Assembly (NCBI RefSeq): GCF_001422645.1
Contig: NZ_LMLR01000015.1
Coordinates: 117,164 to 181,163, forward strand
DNA length: 64,000 nucleotides
Direction: 5' to 3'
From: Arthrobacter sp. Leaf69
GTDB lineage: Bacteria > Actinomycetota > Actinomycetes > Actinomycetales > Micrococcaceae
Shown here: positions 52,214-62,300 of the stretch, piece after piece
Position numbering within the stretch: the first letter of the stretch is position 1
Layout: every line of letters starts with the position of its first letter
Notes under the pieces: generated by a model
The model's database searches: none
Told to the model about the DNA's origin: nothing
The model's input: the letters and a program-made list of their open reading frames with translations, nothing else
Position numbers and translations under genes: made by a program

Positions 52214-54883
52214 GTGGAAGGCCTGACTGAGTCGACCACTCTGGTCGGCCGGTCCGGGGTCGTCAAGGACATCCTCCGATGCCTGCGCGACAGCGGCATG
52301 TCCGGTGCCCTCATCGTCGGCAACCCGGGCACCGGGAAGACCGCCGTCTCCAGGGCGGTCATACGCGAACTCCAGCCTCACACGGCCGTGATTAGACTGG
52401 CAGCGACACCGGCACTGTCGGCCGTGCCTTTCGGCGCACTGTCGCCCTACCTCGGCGAGCTGCCCGCACACGATCTGGACTCGTTCTCCGCAGTCGTGAA
52501 GGCCGTGACCGACAGCATCAAAGCGCAACCAAGCAAGCCGCTGTTCGTCATCGACGACGCCCAATGCCTGGACCGCGGGACCACCCAGCTTGTTGCCCAG
52601 GCCGTCGCCACCGGTGCCGCCAACGTGCTGGTCACCTGCCGGCCGGGGCTGCTCATCCCCGCGGAGTTCCTGGCCCTCTGGGATGACGGGATTCTCGCGA
52701 AATTCGACCTGGAGCCGCTCACCCGGGCCGAAGTGCACCAGCTCTGCGAGCAGGTTCTCCGCGCCGATGTCTCGCCCTGGGCCACCGCGATCCTGGCGGA
52801 TGCGTCCGCCGGGAATCCCTTTATGCTGCTGTCCCTGATCGAACACGCCCGGGACACCGGGGCCCTGGGACTGCGCCATGGCATCTGGTTCCTCCTCTCC
52901 CGACCCGTTTTGTCCGATATCCCGGTCGCGGACCTGATCGGGCACGAGTTGCGGTCGATGTCACCCGAGGAAAGGACAACCGCCGCCATAGTGGCCCTGG
53001 CGGGACCGCTTCCGCTCGGCCAGCTGTTGGGATTTGGCGGGCCGAAAGCCGTCGACGCCCTGGAGATGGCCGGTATCATCAGCGTCTCACGAGGTGCCGA
53101 CCGGACCGTCCGTGCCGCGAGTCCGCTGATCGGCGAGATCATTCGCCGTTGGGTTCCAGCCGGCAGGAGCGCCGGATTGCGTGCCAGTTTTGTGTCCCTG
53201 CCGCCGGTGACATCTGTGCCCCCGGACGCCCTGCTGAACCGGGTCCGGTGGGCACTGGACTGCGGAGCTGACGTTCCGGCCGAGCAGCTCCTCTCGGCGG
53301 CCTGCGCTGCCAACGTCGCGCTCGATGCGCAGACCGCGCTCAGGACCGCGGAGGCCATATCCGATGACGCGATGGTTCCCGAGGCCCGGCTGCAGATGGC
53401 CTATGCGCGGTATTTGCTGGGCGAAGGCGCAGAGTCCGCTAAATTGCTGCAGCTCGCGGAACCGATTCCAAACGAGACGTCCCGCTATCTGGCGACGCTG
53501 TTGTCCTCCCGCCTGCGGGGACGCCCGAAGGCGCCGCTGACCGGAGAGACATCCGCGGGTTTGGGGGGTCCCGCCGGAACGCCCGACGCCGGTCCACTGC
53601 GCAGCGGCCGGGGCACCTTTCACAGTGATGCCGCCGTGGGGCCATCGTGGCTGGACCTTGCTCCGGTTGCCGGGGCGGCCGGGATCCAGGGGGACCGTGA
53701 GGGCAGGCTGAGCCAACTGGTCGCGGCCGCCGGGGAGCGGCCCGAGATCAAACTCGCGGCGGAGTCGCTGCTCGCCGAACTGCTCTGCGCCAAGGGCAGG
53801 ATAGCGGAGGGCCTTGGGCTCGCCCGGGAGGCATGGCAGGAGGCGCAAAGCGCCGGCATGGCACTGCCGCTTGTCTATGAAGACCTCCTGGTGCGCTACG
53901 GCCTGACGTTGAACTGGGCCGGAGAATGGCAGACGCTCGCTGCAGCCCTCGATGAGTACGAAGCCCACTACCCTTCGAGGCTGCTGCTCAGCGGCGGCAT
54001 CCTGCACCTGATGAGGGGCCTCGCCCGTGTCCGTCAGGGGCGCATGCCCGAAGGTGCCGCCGAACTTGTTCTTGGTGTCGAGGAACTCACGATTGCCGAT
54101 CCCTGGGAATTGCTGCCCCTTGCCCATGCCGTGGCCGCCTATGCCGCTGCCGCCGTCGGCCACACCCAGGAGGCAGAGGAGCATGCGTCCGCGTTCCGGC
54201 TGTCACGGTACCGCGGGCCGGGGTCGGTTCCGCTGCTCGCCGAGGCGTACTCAACCGCGGCCGGGGGAGCACCCGGCGGGGCCGGGGCGGCCGGCAAGAG
54301 GCTCGAGGGCCTTGCTGCGGAGGCCAGGCGGCAGGGGTTGCAGGGCACTGAAACCGACATCAGACGGCTTGCCGTGCGCCGGGGAGACGCGGGGGCCGCC
54401 GACGGTCTGGCCGTCAGCAGCTCCGCGGTGGAGGGGCGGGAAGCGGGAATGCTGCACGACTATGCACTCGCCGTGCTGAACTCCGACGACGCCGAGCTCG
54501 TCCGGATCAGCGACAAGGCGCTGCGTGGCGGCTTTGTGCTCCTGGCCCTCGAAGCCGCGCAGCAGGCCGAGCGGTGCCTGGCGGAATCCACCGACAAGCG
54601 GAGACTGCTCGCAGTCCAGCGCAAGATCCATAACCGGATGACCGCCGCCGGGATGGCTGCCCACATTGACCTCGTTCGTCCGGAGCAAGACGCGGAACTT
54701 ACCGCCAGGGAATCCGAAATCCTTGACCTGGTGTCCGGCGGAGCCACGAATGCCGAGATCGCCAGCAGGCTCTGCGTGTCCCAGCGGACCGTGGAAGGGC
54801 ACCTCTACCGTCTCTTCGCGAAGCTGGGCGTCAGCCGGCGCATCGACCTGATGGACACGAGCGGCGATCCGCTCCCGCCCTGA
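52214..54883 (+). CDS. LuxR-type STAND ATPase regulator, copy 4
   Basis: An 889-residue paralogue from GTG 52214, chosen because AAGGAAGGGG lies 5 nt upstream; GTG 52181 has no such site. Walker A is GNPGTGKT at about 36-43 and Walker B is LFVIDDAQCLD. The family motif reads WALDCGADVPAEQLLSAACAA. A Gly/Pro-rich insert near 440-475 splits the repeat region, and a second Gly-rich loop lies near 690. The helix-turn-helix is LTARESEILDLVS then VSQRTVEGHLYRLFAKLGV, closest in wording to copy 2. sufS follows after 79 nt but has its own strong ribosome binding site. Confidence 0.9.
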   Translation: MEGLTESTTLVGRSGVVKDILRCLRDSGMSGALIVGNPGTGKTAVSRAVIRELQPHTAVIRLAATPALSAVPFGALSPYLGELPAHDLDSFSAVVKAVTDSIKAQPSKPLFVIDDAQCLDRGTTQLVAQAVATGAANVLVTCRPGLLIPAEFLALWDDGILAKFDLEPLTRAEVHQLCEQVLRADVSPWATAILADASAGNPFMLLSLIEHARDTGALGLRHGIWFLLSRPVLSDIPVADLIGHELRSMSPEERTTAAIVALAGPLPLGQLLGFGGPKAVDALEMAGIISVSRGADRTVRAASPLIGEIIRRWVPAGRSAGLRASFVSLPPVTSVPPDALLNRVRWALDCGADVPAEQLLSAACAANVALDAQTALRTAEAISDDAMVPEARLQMAYARYLLGEGAESAKLLQLAEPIPNETSRYLATLLSSRLRGRPKAPLTGETSAGLGGPAGTPDAGPLRSGRGTFHSDAAVGPSWLDLAPVAGAAGIQGDREGRLSQLVAAAGERPEIKLAAESLLAELLCAKGRIAEGLGLAREAWQEAQSAGMALPLVYEDLLVRYGLTLNWAGEWQTLAAALDEYEAHYPSRLLLSGGILHLMRGLARVRQGRMPEGAAELVLGVEELTIADPWELLPLAHAVAAYAAAAVGHTQEAEEHASAFRLSRYRGPGSVPLLAEAYSTAAGGAPGGAGAAGKRLEGLAAEARRQGLQGTETDIRRLAVRRGDAGAADGLAVSSSAVEGREAGMLHDYALAVLNSDDAELVRISDKALRGGFVLLALEAAQQAERCLAESTDKRRLLAVQRKIHNRMTAAGMAAHIDLVRPEQDAELTARESEILDLVSGGATNAEIASRLCVSQRTVEGHLYRLFAKLGVSRRIDLMDTSGDPLPP

Positions 54884-54920
54884 TGCCGGCAGCAGATTCC
54901 GCGGTCCCGTTCCGTGGGAT

Positions 54921-54938
54921 GATGGATAGTAGTCCATC
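54921..54938. promoter_or_regulatory. inverted repeat GATGGA-TAGTAG-TCCATC before sufS
   Basis: Perfect 6-nt arms with a 6-nt spacer, ending 24 nt before GTG 54963 and upstream of the ribosome binding site. Candidate operator for iron-sulfur or sulfur control. Confidence 0.45.
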
Positions 54939-54962
54939 TAACCCCGATCCGAGGAGGCCAGC

Positions 54963-56276
54963 GTGGTTTTTGTGCCCACGTCAGAGTCCCAGGCCGTGCT
55001 CACGCCTGCACTGACCGACGACGAGGTGCTGCGGATCCGCAACGACTTCCCCGTCCTCTCCCGGTCCGTCGGCGGGCACCCGTTGATCTATCTTGACTCC
55101 GGTGCGACGTCGCAGAACCCCCTCAGCGTTATTGAAGCTGAGCAGGAGTTCTATGAGCAGCGCAACGCCGCCGTGCACCGCGGTGCGCACCTGCTGGCTG
55201 TGGAGGCCACGGAGTCCTTCGAAGATGCGCGCGAAACTCTCGCTGCCTTCCTGGGCGCGGGAGCCGACGAGATCATCTGGACCTCCAACGCCACCGAGGG
55301 CCTGAACCTGCTCAGCTACGCGTTTCTGAACTCGTCCCTGCCGGGCGCCGGTGCTCCGGCCGCACGGTTCGCACTAGGCGCCGGCGACGAGATTGTGGTC
55401 ACCGAGATGGAGCACCACGCAAACCTCATCCCGTGGCAGCAGTTGGCGGAGCGGACCGGCGCGAGCCTTCGGTTCATCCCGGTCGACGACGCGGGCGTGC
55501 TGGACCTCGAAGCTGCCGGCGGCATCATCAGCCCGGCCACGCGGGTCCTCGCCTTCAGCCACGCCTCCAATGTGCTGGGCACGATCAACCCGGTCAAGAA
55601 GCTTGTGGCGATGGCCCGCCAGGTGGGTGCCCTTACGGTGCTGGATGCCTGCCAGTCCGCGCCCCACCTGCCGTTGGACGTGCAGGACCTCGGCGTTGAC
55701 TTCGCGGTCCTTTCGGGACACAAAATGCTGGGGCCCACCGGCATCGGCGTGTTGTACGGCCGGTCCGAATTGCTGAACGCGCTGCCGCCTTTCCTGACCG
55801 GCGGATCGATGATCACCACGGTGACGATGGAGCGCGCCGCGTTCCTGCCTGCCCCGCAGCGGTTCGAGGCCGGCACGCAGAAAGTCTCCCAGGCCATCGC
55901 CCTCGCGGCCGCGGCGAACTACCTTACCGAGACGGGGATGGACCGTGTCCACGCCTGGGAATCCCTGCTGGGGCAGCGCCTCGTCGAAGGCCTGGCAACC
56001 ATTCCCGGCGTGCGCGTCCTCGGCCCGGCGCCCGGACAGGAGCGGATCGGCTTGGCGTCCTTCGACGTCGCCGGTGTGCACGCGCACGACGTCGGACAGT
56101 TTTTGGACAGCAAGGGAATCGCGGTCCGGGTTGGCCACCACTGCGCGCAGCCGCTGCACCGCCGCCTGGGCCTGACAGCCAGTACCCGCGCCAGCACGTA
56201 CCTGTACAACACGACGTCCGATGTGGATGCGTTCCTCGCGGCTGTCGCCGGGGTCCGTGCCTACTTTGGAGCCTAA
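54963..56276 (+). CDS. sufS: cysteine desulfurase (SufS family)
   Basis: A 437-residue PLP enzyme that takes sulfur from cysteine for iron-sulfur clusters. Motifs are DSGATSQNP, HRGAHLLAVEAT, EMEHHANLIPWQ, the PLP lysine in LSGHKMLGPTGIGVLYG near 251, and the active Cys in RVGHHCAQPLHRRLG near 392. The group II Suf wording fits SufS, and the next gene codes for SufU, its usual sulfur acceptor. GTG 54963 has GAGGAGG 6 nt upstream. No sufBCD genes are in the window; the pair stands alone here. Confidence 0.96.
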   Translation: MVFVPTSESQAVLTPALTDDEVLRIRNDFPVLSRSVGGHPLIYLDSGATSQNPLSVIEAEQEFYEQRNAAVHRGAHLLAVEATESFEDARETLAAFLGAGADEIIWTSNATEGLNLLSYAFLNSSLPGAGAPAARFALGAGDEIVVTEMEHHANLIPWQQLAERTGASLRFIPVDDAGVLDLEAAGGIISPATRVLAFSHASNVLGTINPVKKLVAMARQVGALTVLDACQSAPHLPLDVQDLGVDFAVLSGHKMLGPTGIGVLYGRSELLNALPPFLTGGSMITTVTMERAAFLPAPQRFEAGTQKVSQAIALAAAANYLTETGMDRVHAWESLLGQRLVEGLATIPGVRVLGPAPGQERIGLASFDVAGVHAHDVGQFLDSKGIAVRVGHHCAQPLHRRLGLTASTRASTYLYNTTSDVDAFLAAVAGVRAYFGA

Positions 56277-56288
56277 GGACTGCCGCGC

Positions 56289-56759
56289 ATGAGCCTTGAA
56301 CAGCTGTACCAGCAGATCATTCTGGAACACGCCAAACTGCGTACCGGCAGCGGACTGGCGGAGACGCCGGTTCCGGCCGGGATGCCGTCAGGCCAGTCCC
56401 ACCAGCTCAATCCTGTCTGCGGGGATGAGATCACGGTCCGCGTGGCGGTGTCGGAGGGAAAGGTCGCCCAGTTGCGGTGGGACGGGGCCGGTTGTTCGAT
56501 TTCCATGGCGTCGGCCTCCGTGCTGGCCGACCTTGCCGAGGGGATGGAGGTGGGCAGCTTCACGGAGGTCATTGACCATTTCCGCGAAGTCCTTCGGTCC
56601 CGCGGGAAACTGGCCGCAGATCCTGAAATCCTCGGTGACGCGTCAGCCTTTGAAGGTGTTTCGAAATACGCCGCCCGGGTGAAGTGCGCCATGATTTCCT
56701 GGGTGGCGGCCGAGGACGCCCTCGCCCAGGCGCTGGCCCCCAGCACACCGGCACCCTAG
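56289..56759 (+). CDS. sufU: SufU-type sulfur transfer protein
   Basis: A 156-residue partner of SufS. It carries the zinc and sulfur-relay residues Cys44 and Asp46 (NPVCGDE), Cys69 (GAGCSIS) and Cys133 (VKCAM). The 18-20 residue insert between the second and third cysteine regions that marks SufU (versus IscU) is present around 85-125. It receives persulfide from SufS. The gene starts 12 nt after sufS and is followed by a strong terminator, closing the two-gene operon. Confidence 0.95.
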   Translation: MSLEQLYQQIILEHAKLRTGSGLAETPVPAGMPSGQSHQLNPVCGDEITVRVAVSEGKVAQLRWDGAGCSISMASASVLADLAEGMEVGSFTEVIDHFREVLRSRGKLAADPEILGDASAFEGVSKYAARVKCAMISWVAAEDALAQALAPSTPAP

Positions 56760-56766
56760 CCAAACA

Positions 56767-56807
56767 CACAACAGCCCGGCGCCCTGTACGGGCGCCGGGC
56801 TGTTGTG
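56767..56807. terminator. terminator after sufU, likely bidirectional
   Basis: An 18-bp perfect stem (56767-56784 with 56790-56807) and 5-nt loop between the convergent sufU and SCO4848-like genes. The T-run is short (TGTTGTG), but the stem is very stable. Confidence 0.8.
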
Positions 56808-56837
56808 CTGAAGGCCTGCGGCCCGGGTGATGCCCGG

Positions 56838-57059
56838 CTAGCCGATGAGGCCGGCAATCCCGATGGCCGCCGTCGCCGCCCCCAGCAGCAGGGAAATGCT
56901 GACGAGAACGACGTGGACGGTGAGGAAACGGGTGGCTTTGCCGTTCGCGTCGCGGGATCTGGGGTCCTTCATCACCCGGCGCAGGAACTGCGGCCAGACC
57001 GCGAGGGACCACACGCCGGCCACGATCAGGACGACGGACAGGACTGCCGGCAGCTCCAT
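56838..57059 (-). CDS. SCO4848-like small membrane protein
   Basis: A 73-residue protein with two hydrophobic helices (about 4-24 and 46-72) joined by a basic loop, FLRRVMKDPRSRDANGKATRFL. The pattern AGVWSLAVWPQFLRRV and HVVLVSISLLLGAATAAIG matches a small actinobacterial membrane family (SCO4848-like). Function unknown. It starts 3 nt after the DUF2505 stop, so the two are translated together. Confidence 0.8.
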   Translation of the reverse strand: MELPAVLSVVLIVAGVWSLAVWPQFLRRVMKDPRSRDANGKATRFLTVHVVLVSISLLLGAATAAIGIAGLIG

Positions 57060-57062
57060 GCG

Positions 57063-57560
57063 CTAGTGGCTTTCGAGCCAGGCCTGGGCCTGCGTGGACT
57101 GGATGTTCAGGGCCTTGCCCACCATCGGTTCGGCCGCTTCGGCGATCTTGCCGCCCAGGAACGGAACCGAGGACGTCACGGTGCCCTCAAGCTCGATCCG
57201 TGTGCTGCCGCCGTCGGAGACCAGACGCTGGACGGCGGTGACGTCCAGCGGGGCGCCGGAGACCTTCAGGGTGATGTTGCTGAGCCGGGAGCCATCGGCG
57301 GCGGGGGCGTCCCAGGCCTCGAGCTGCGTCACCTTGAGGCTTTCGCCGACGAACTTCCGGGCGAGGTCCGGCATGCGGGTGGTCGGGATGGTACGCACCG
57401 TGGTCGTGTTGAAAGCGCCGGCCGTGTCGCCGTCGACGGCAAAGGATTCGAGAGTGCCGCCGACGAGCTCGCTTGTGTGGCGCAGGAAGTCTTCGTTCAC
57501 GAAAACAGCGGTGACGCGGTCGACGCTGTGCGGAAGGTTGGTGGATGCACTCAAAGCCAT
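57063..57560 (-). CDS. DUF2505 domain-containing protein
   Basis: A 165-residue protein of the actinobacterial DUF2505 family, which resembles START/SRPBCC-like lipid-binding folds (inference from the pattern). Features are FVNEDFLRHTSELVGG near the N-terminus and GKIAEAAEPMVGKALNIQSTQAQAWLESH at the C-terminus. GGAGGACCCCCT precedes ATG 57560. It lies between the SDR gene (48-nt gap) and the small membrane protein on the same strand, so the three may form one unit. Confidence 0.87.
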   Translation of the reverse strand: MALSASTNLPHSVDRVTAVFVNEDFLRHTSELVGGTLESFAVDGDTAGAFNTTTVRTIPTTRMPDLARKFVGESLKVTQLEAWDAPAADGSRLSNITLKVSGAPLDVTAVQRLVSDGGSTRIELEGTVTSSVPFLGGKIAEAAEPMVGKALNIQSTQAQAWLESH

Positions 57561-57608
57561 AGGGGGTCCTCCGTGGAGTGGAACTGGTCGATTCGGGCTC
57601 CAAACATC

Positions 57609-59105
57609 CTACGCGGTGTGTCCGGCAGGCTCCGATTCGAGATCCCGGAGATCCTTCGCCGCGGCCGTGATGTTGCGCGACATGGCAGGGAAGATGAGGC
57701 TGTGGAACGGCAGGACGGCCAGCCAGTACAACCGCCCGCCGAGACCCTTTGGGAAGAAGATCGCCCGCTGCCGGTACCGGCTGCCGGTTCCCTCCGGCTC
57801 CACCGAGAGCTCCAGCCAGGCCCGGCCCGGCGCCCGCATTTCGGCCCGCAGCCGGAGCAGCCGGCCGCGGTCGATCCGTTCGGCCCGCCACCAGTCCACC
57901 ACCTCTCCTTCGGCCAGCTGATGCGGGTGCCGCCGTCCCCGAAGCAGGCCGGCCCCGCCCGTGAGTTTGTCCAGCCAGCCGCGGACGCGCCACGCCAGCG
58001 GCAGCGAATACCAGCCGTTGCTGCCGCCAATCCCTTCGATGATGGTCCAGACGTACTTCGGGTCCACCGGACTGGAGTAGGTGCGCTCGTCGAGGTATAC
58101 GCGGTGACCGGCCCAATCCGGGTCGCTGGGCAGGGGATCGGCGTCCGCCCCCGCGCTGGCCCAGGTTGTCTCCACCTGGCCGTCGCGCTCCTTGCCCAGG
58201 GCAAGGGCCACAGCGCGGCGGTAGGGCGTCAGCCCGCCGTCGGGCAGCGGGATGTACGCATCGATATCGTGTTCCCGGGAGACGGCGTCGTGCTGGAGGG
58301 ACTCCACGAGCGGGAGGGACATCGACAGCGGAATCGGGGTAACCAGCGCAACCCACAGTCCGGCGAGTTTCGGAGCGGGTACCGGTAACGCGAGGACCCA
58401 GCGCCGGGGAAGCCCGGCCTCGGCGGCGTATTCCTGCATCATCCCGGCGTAACTGAGGACCTGGCGCGATCCGATGTCAAAAGTGCGGTTAATCGGGCCT
58501 TCGAGCGCTGCTGCGCCGACGAGGTAGTGCAACACATCGCGGACGGCGATCGCTTCGATCTTGTTGCGCACCCAGCTGGGGGCGGGCATCACCGGGAGCG
58601 TCTCGGACAAGTGCCGGATCATCTCGAACGACGCCGAGCCGGAACCGATCACGACGCCGGCCTGGAAAACGATGGCGTCCACCGGACTGTCCAGGAAGAC
58701 CTTGCCCACGGCTTCGCGGGACCTCATGTGGGTGGAGAGTTTGGCACTGGCGGGGTGCAGGCCGCCCAGGTAAACGATCCTGCCCACGCCGGCGTCGGCT
58801 GCGGCCCGCGCCGCGGTCCCGGCCATTTCCTTTTCCGTGGCTTCGAATCCCGCCCCGGCGGCCATGGAATGGACCAGATAGTAGAGAACGTCGACGCCGT
58901 CCAGGGCCTCGCGCAAGGCATCGCCGTCGTCGAGGCTGCTTTGGACCACTTCGACGTCCGCCAGCCAGGGCACCCCGGCGATCTTCGCCGGCGTCCGGGC
59001 CAGGACCTTGACCGTGTGCCCGGCGTCCAGCAGCCGGGGTACCAGCCGCCCGCCGATGTAGCCGGTCGCACCGGTGACCAGCACCGTGCGTGGATTGTCG
59101 CTCAT
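57609..59105 (-). CDS. SDR-family NAD(P)-binding protein with DUF2867-like C-terminus
   Basis: A 498-residue fusion. Residues 1-290 are an extended NmrA-like Rossmann domain (VTGATGYIGGRLVPRLL at the N-terminus, LYYLVHSM, RIVYLGGL). Residues 330-490 match the DUF2867 type (VWTIIEGIGGSNGWY, ERIDRGRLLRLRAEM, RYRQRAIFFPKGLGGRLYW), a possible lipid-binding module. The usual substrate is unknown; relatives are annotated as sugar epimerase-like or quinone-related. ATG 59105 is chosen because GAGGAG lies 5 nt upstream; the open frame starts 45 nt earlier. Confidence 0.9.
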   Translation of the reverse strand: MSDNPRTVLVTGATGYIGGRLVPRLLDAGHTVKVLARTPAKIAGVPWLADVEVVQSSLDDGDALREALDGVDVLYYLVHSMAAGAGFEATEKEMAGTAARAAADAGVGRIVYLGGLHPASAKLSTHMRSREAVGKVFLDSPVDAIVFQAGVVIGSGSASFEMIRHLSETLPVMPAPSWVRNKIEAIAVRDVLHYLVGAAALEGPINRTFDIGSRQVLSYAGMMQEYAAEAGLPRRWVLALPVPAPKLAGLWVALVTPIPLSMSLPLVESLQHDAVSREHDIDAYIPLPDGGLTPYRRAVALALGKERDGQVETTWASAGADADPLPSDPDWAGHRVYLDERTYSSPVDPKYVWTIIEGIGGSNGWYSLPLAWRVRGWLDKLTGGAGLLRGRRHPHQLAEGEVVDWWRAERIDRGRLLRLRAEMRAPGRAWLELSVEPEGTGSRYRQRAIFFPKGLGGRLYWLAVLPFHSLIFPAMSRNITAAAKDLRDLESEPAGHTA

Positions 59106-59191
59106 GGAGTCTCCTCGGAGGTGGTACAGCGTGGACAGCAAGCTTAGCAATCACGGCGCCGGACCGTTCGGCGAAGCCTCGCCCGCTCCTG

Positions 59192-59208
59192 TGGCTGCTT
59201 CGCAGCCA
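59192..59208. promoter_or_regulatory. small perfect hairpin in the SDR/peroxidase gap
   Basis: TGGCTGC and GCAGCCA around the loop TTC, in the 249-nt divergent promoter region between the SDR and peroxidase genes. No other clear site seen there. Confidence 0.3.
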
Positions 59209-59354
59209 GATCCCATCAGTCACAGGGAGCATTACGTCTTTCTCTACCACCCTCCGCCTCCGTCGGCCCACACGTCCCAAGAATTTCCAAAGGCACCACG
59301 ACGAGGCTGTGGCCATCCAGTGCACCGAGCGACCACATTCAGGGGGGAGCCGGC

Positions 59355-62300
59355 ATGAGTAAATGGAGGAAGATCATGGCGAAACATCGCAAGACCCGAG
59401 GGGGGGTCGGCAATCCCCCGAATAGAGGGAAGGCACCGGGTGTCACGCGCAAGTTCGCGGCCGGTGCCCTCGCTCTCCTGCTAAGCGCGGGGGTTGTGCC
59501 GACTGTTCTGGCGCCGGCGGTATCCGCAGCGCCGACCGGTCAAGGATTCACGCTCAATGCCGGTGACATGCGGTTCATTTTGAAACAGATCAAGATCGCC
59601 GAGAACCATGCCACCAAGGAGGACGCCCAGGGCAACGATGTCCCGGGCGCGCCGCTGATGGGCTTGGGGCCCAACCAGATTGCCAACCCGCTGCTGCCCT
59701 ACGGCCTCCGCACCGTAGACGGCACGGAGAATAACCTGGTGGAGGGCCAGAACGATTTCGGTTCCGCAAGCCGGGTCTTCCCGCGCCTCGCGGATCCTGA
59801 GTGGCGCACGCCGGCCGCCGGCCAGAACTACAAATCAGTGAATTCCAACGTTACGGACGGCACCCCGCGTTTCGTCAGCAACGTGATCGTGGACCAGACA
59901 GTCACCAACCCGGCCGCCGTTGCCGCTTCCGGCAAGGCGCACCGCACGGTCAATGACAGCCCGACGGCGGTGCCCTGCGATGGCGCAGGCTTGCCGGCGG
60001 GCTGCGTGGCCGAGGGTGAGACTCTTGACATCCCGAACGTCACCACCGACTTCGGGCTCTCACCGCCCTACAACGGCATGTTCGCCTTGTTCGGGCAGTT
60101 CTTCGATCACGGCGTGGACTTCACGAAGAAGACCAAGAACTACGTCATGATGCCGCTGGCCGAGGACGACCCGCTCTACGTTCCGGGCGGGCGCACGAAC
60201 TTCATGCTGCTGAACCGGGCCGAGAACCAGGCCGGTGCCGACGGGATCCTGGGCAACGCTGACGACGTCCAGGACGCCACGAACACCGATTCGCCGTGGG
60301 TGGACCAGAGCCAGACCTACGCGTCCCACCCCTCGCACCAGGTGTTCCTGCGTGAATACGTCCTGGCCGGCAACAAGCCGGTTGCCACCGGCGAACTGAT
60401 CGAGGGCGAACCGGGCGGCATGGCCACCTGGGCGCACGTCGAGAAGCAGGCCCGGGAGCTCCTGGGCCTGGACCTGTCGGACTATGACGTGGCTGACATC
60501 CCCAAGATCGCAACGGACCAGTACGGCCGCTTCCTGCGCGGGCCCAACGGCCTCCCGCAGTACGAGACCGCCACGGGCCGGGTTGAGGGCAACCTGACCA
60601 CCCCGGTGGCCCCGCCGGCCAACGTCAAGCGCATCGGCATCGCCTTCCTGGACGACATCGCGCACAACGCGGCGCCGTTCAACTCCCAGACCGGTGCTCC
60701 GCTGACAGCCGATGGCGATAGTGACCTCAACCCGGTCGCCCAGCCGTTGGCTACTCCGGGAACCTATGACAACGAGCAGCTGGCGGCACATTTCATCGCC
60801 GGCGACGGACGCGTCAACGAGAACATCGGCCTGACGGCGATCCACCAGGTGTTCCACTCGGAGCACAACCGGCTGGTCGGCTACATGCAGAACCTGGTCA
60901 CGACGCAGAACATCGACCTGAACGAGTGGAAGCTCGCCAACGGGGCGTGGAACGGTGAACGCCTGTTCCAGGCCGCGCGCTATGTCACGGAGATGGAATA
61001 CCAGCACATCGTCTTCGAGGACTTTGCGCGCAAGATCCAGCCGGGTATCAATGGCTTCAACGTGTTCACCCAGTCGGACACCGGCATCGACCCTGCGATC
61101 AAGGCCGAGTTCGCCCACGCCACCTACCGGTTCGGGCACTCGATGCTGACCGAGACGATTGACCGGAAGACCAACAACGGCACCGACATCGGCATGCCGC
61201 TGCTGGACGCCTTCCTCAATCCGACGGCCTACTACGCCAGCACCGGGGGCACCCTGAACCCGAAGCAGGCTGCGGGGGCCATCGCCATGGGCATGACGGA
61301 CCAGGTGGGTGCGGAACTCGACGAGTTCGTGACCGACACCCTGCGGAACAACGTCCTGGGCCTGCCCCTGGACCTTGCCTCGCTGAACCTGGCCCGCGGC
61401 CGTGATACCGGCATCCCGTCCCTGAACAACTTCCGCTCCCAGCTGTACAAGAGCACCGGCGAGTCCTCGCTGAAGCCGTACACCAGCTGGGTGGATTTCG
61501 GCCAGAACCTGAAGCACCCGGATTCCGTGGTCAACTTCATGGCCGCCTACGGCACCCACCCGACCATCACGGCCGCAACGTCGGTCACCGGCAAGCGGGA
61601 GGCTGCCCAGCGGTTGTTCGATATGAACACGGGGGACGCCGCGACACCGGCTGACTCCTTCGAGTTCGTCAACAGCACCGGCGCCTGGGAAACACAGCCC
61701 ACCGGCCTGAATAACGTCGACCTCTGGGTGGGCGGGCTCGCCGAATACCAGAACCTCTTCGGCGGACTGCTGGGCTCGACGTTCAACTACATCTTTGAAC
61801 GCCAGATGACGGACCTCCAGGACGGGGACCGGTTGTACTACCTTTCCCGCACCTCGGGCCTGAACCTGCGGACCCAGCTGGAAGGCAACTCCCTGTCCGA
61901 GCTCATCATGCGCAACACCGATGCATCGGCCCTCAAGGCTGACGTGTTCGGCGTCGCGGACTGCGAGTTCGAGATGGCCAACATCACCGCAACCACCGGC
62001 AACTCGGTGGCCGATGATCCGGCCTCGTCCTGCGACGAAGCGGCGCTCCTCATGCGGATGGCGGACGGTACCATCCGTTACCGCGTCAGCAACACGGTTG
62101 ACCGTGCCGGGCTGAATGCCCAGGCCACCTACAACGGACGGGACGACGCCGCCCCCCAGGATCCCGCACTGGCGGGGGACAGGATCTGGGGTGGCATCGA
62201 CAACGACACCATCTGGGGCAACGGCGGCAACGACATCATCGAAGGCAGCGACGGCGCCGACGTCGTGCTCGGCGGCGAAGGCAACGACCGGGTCACTGAT

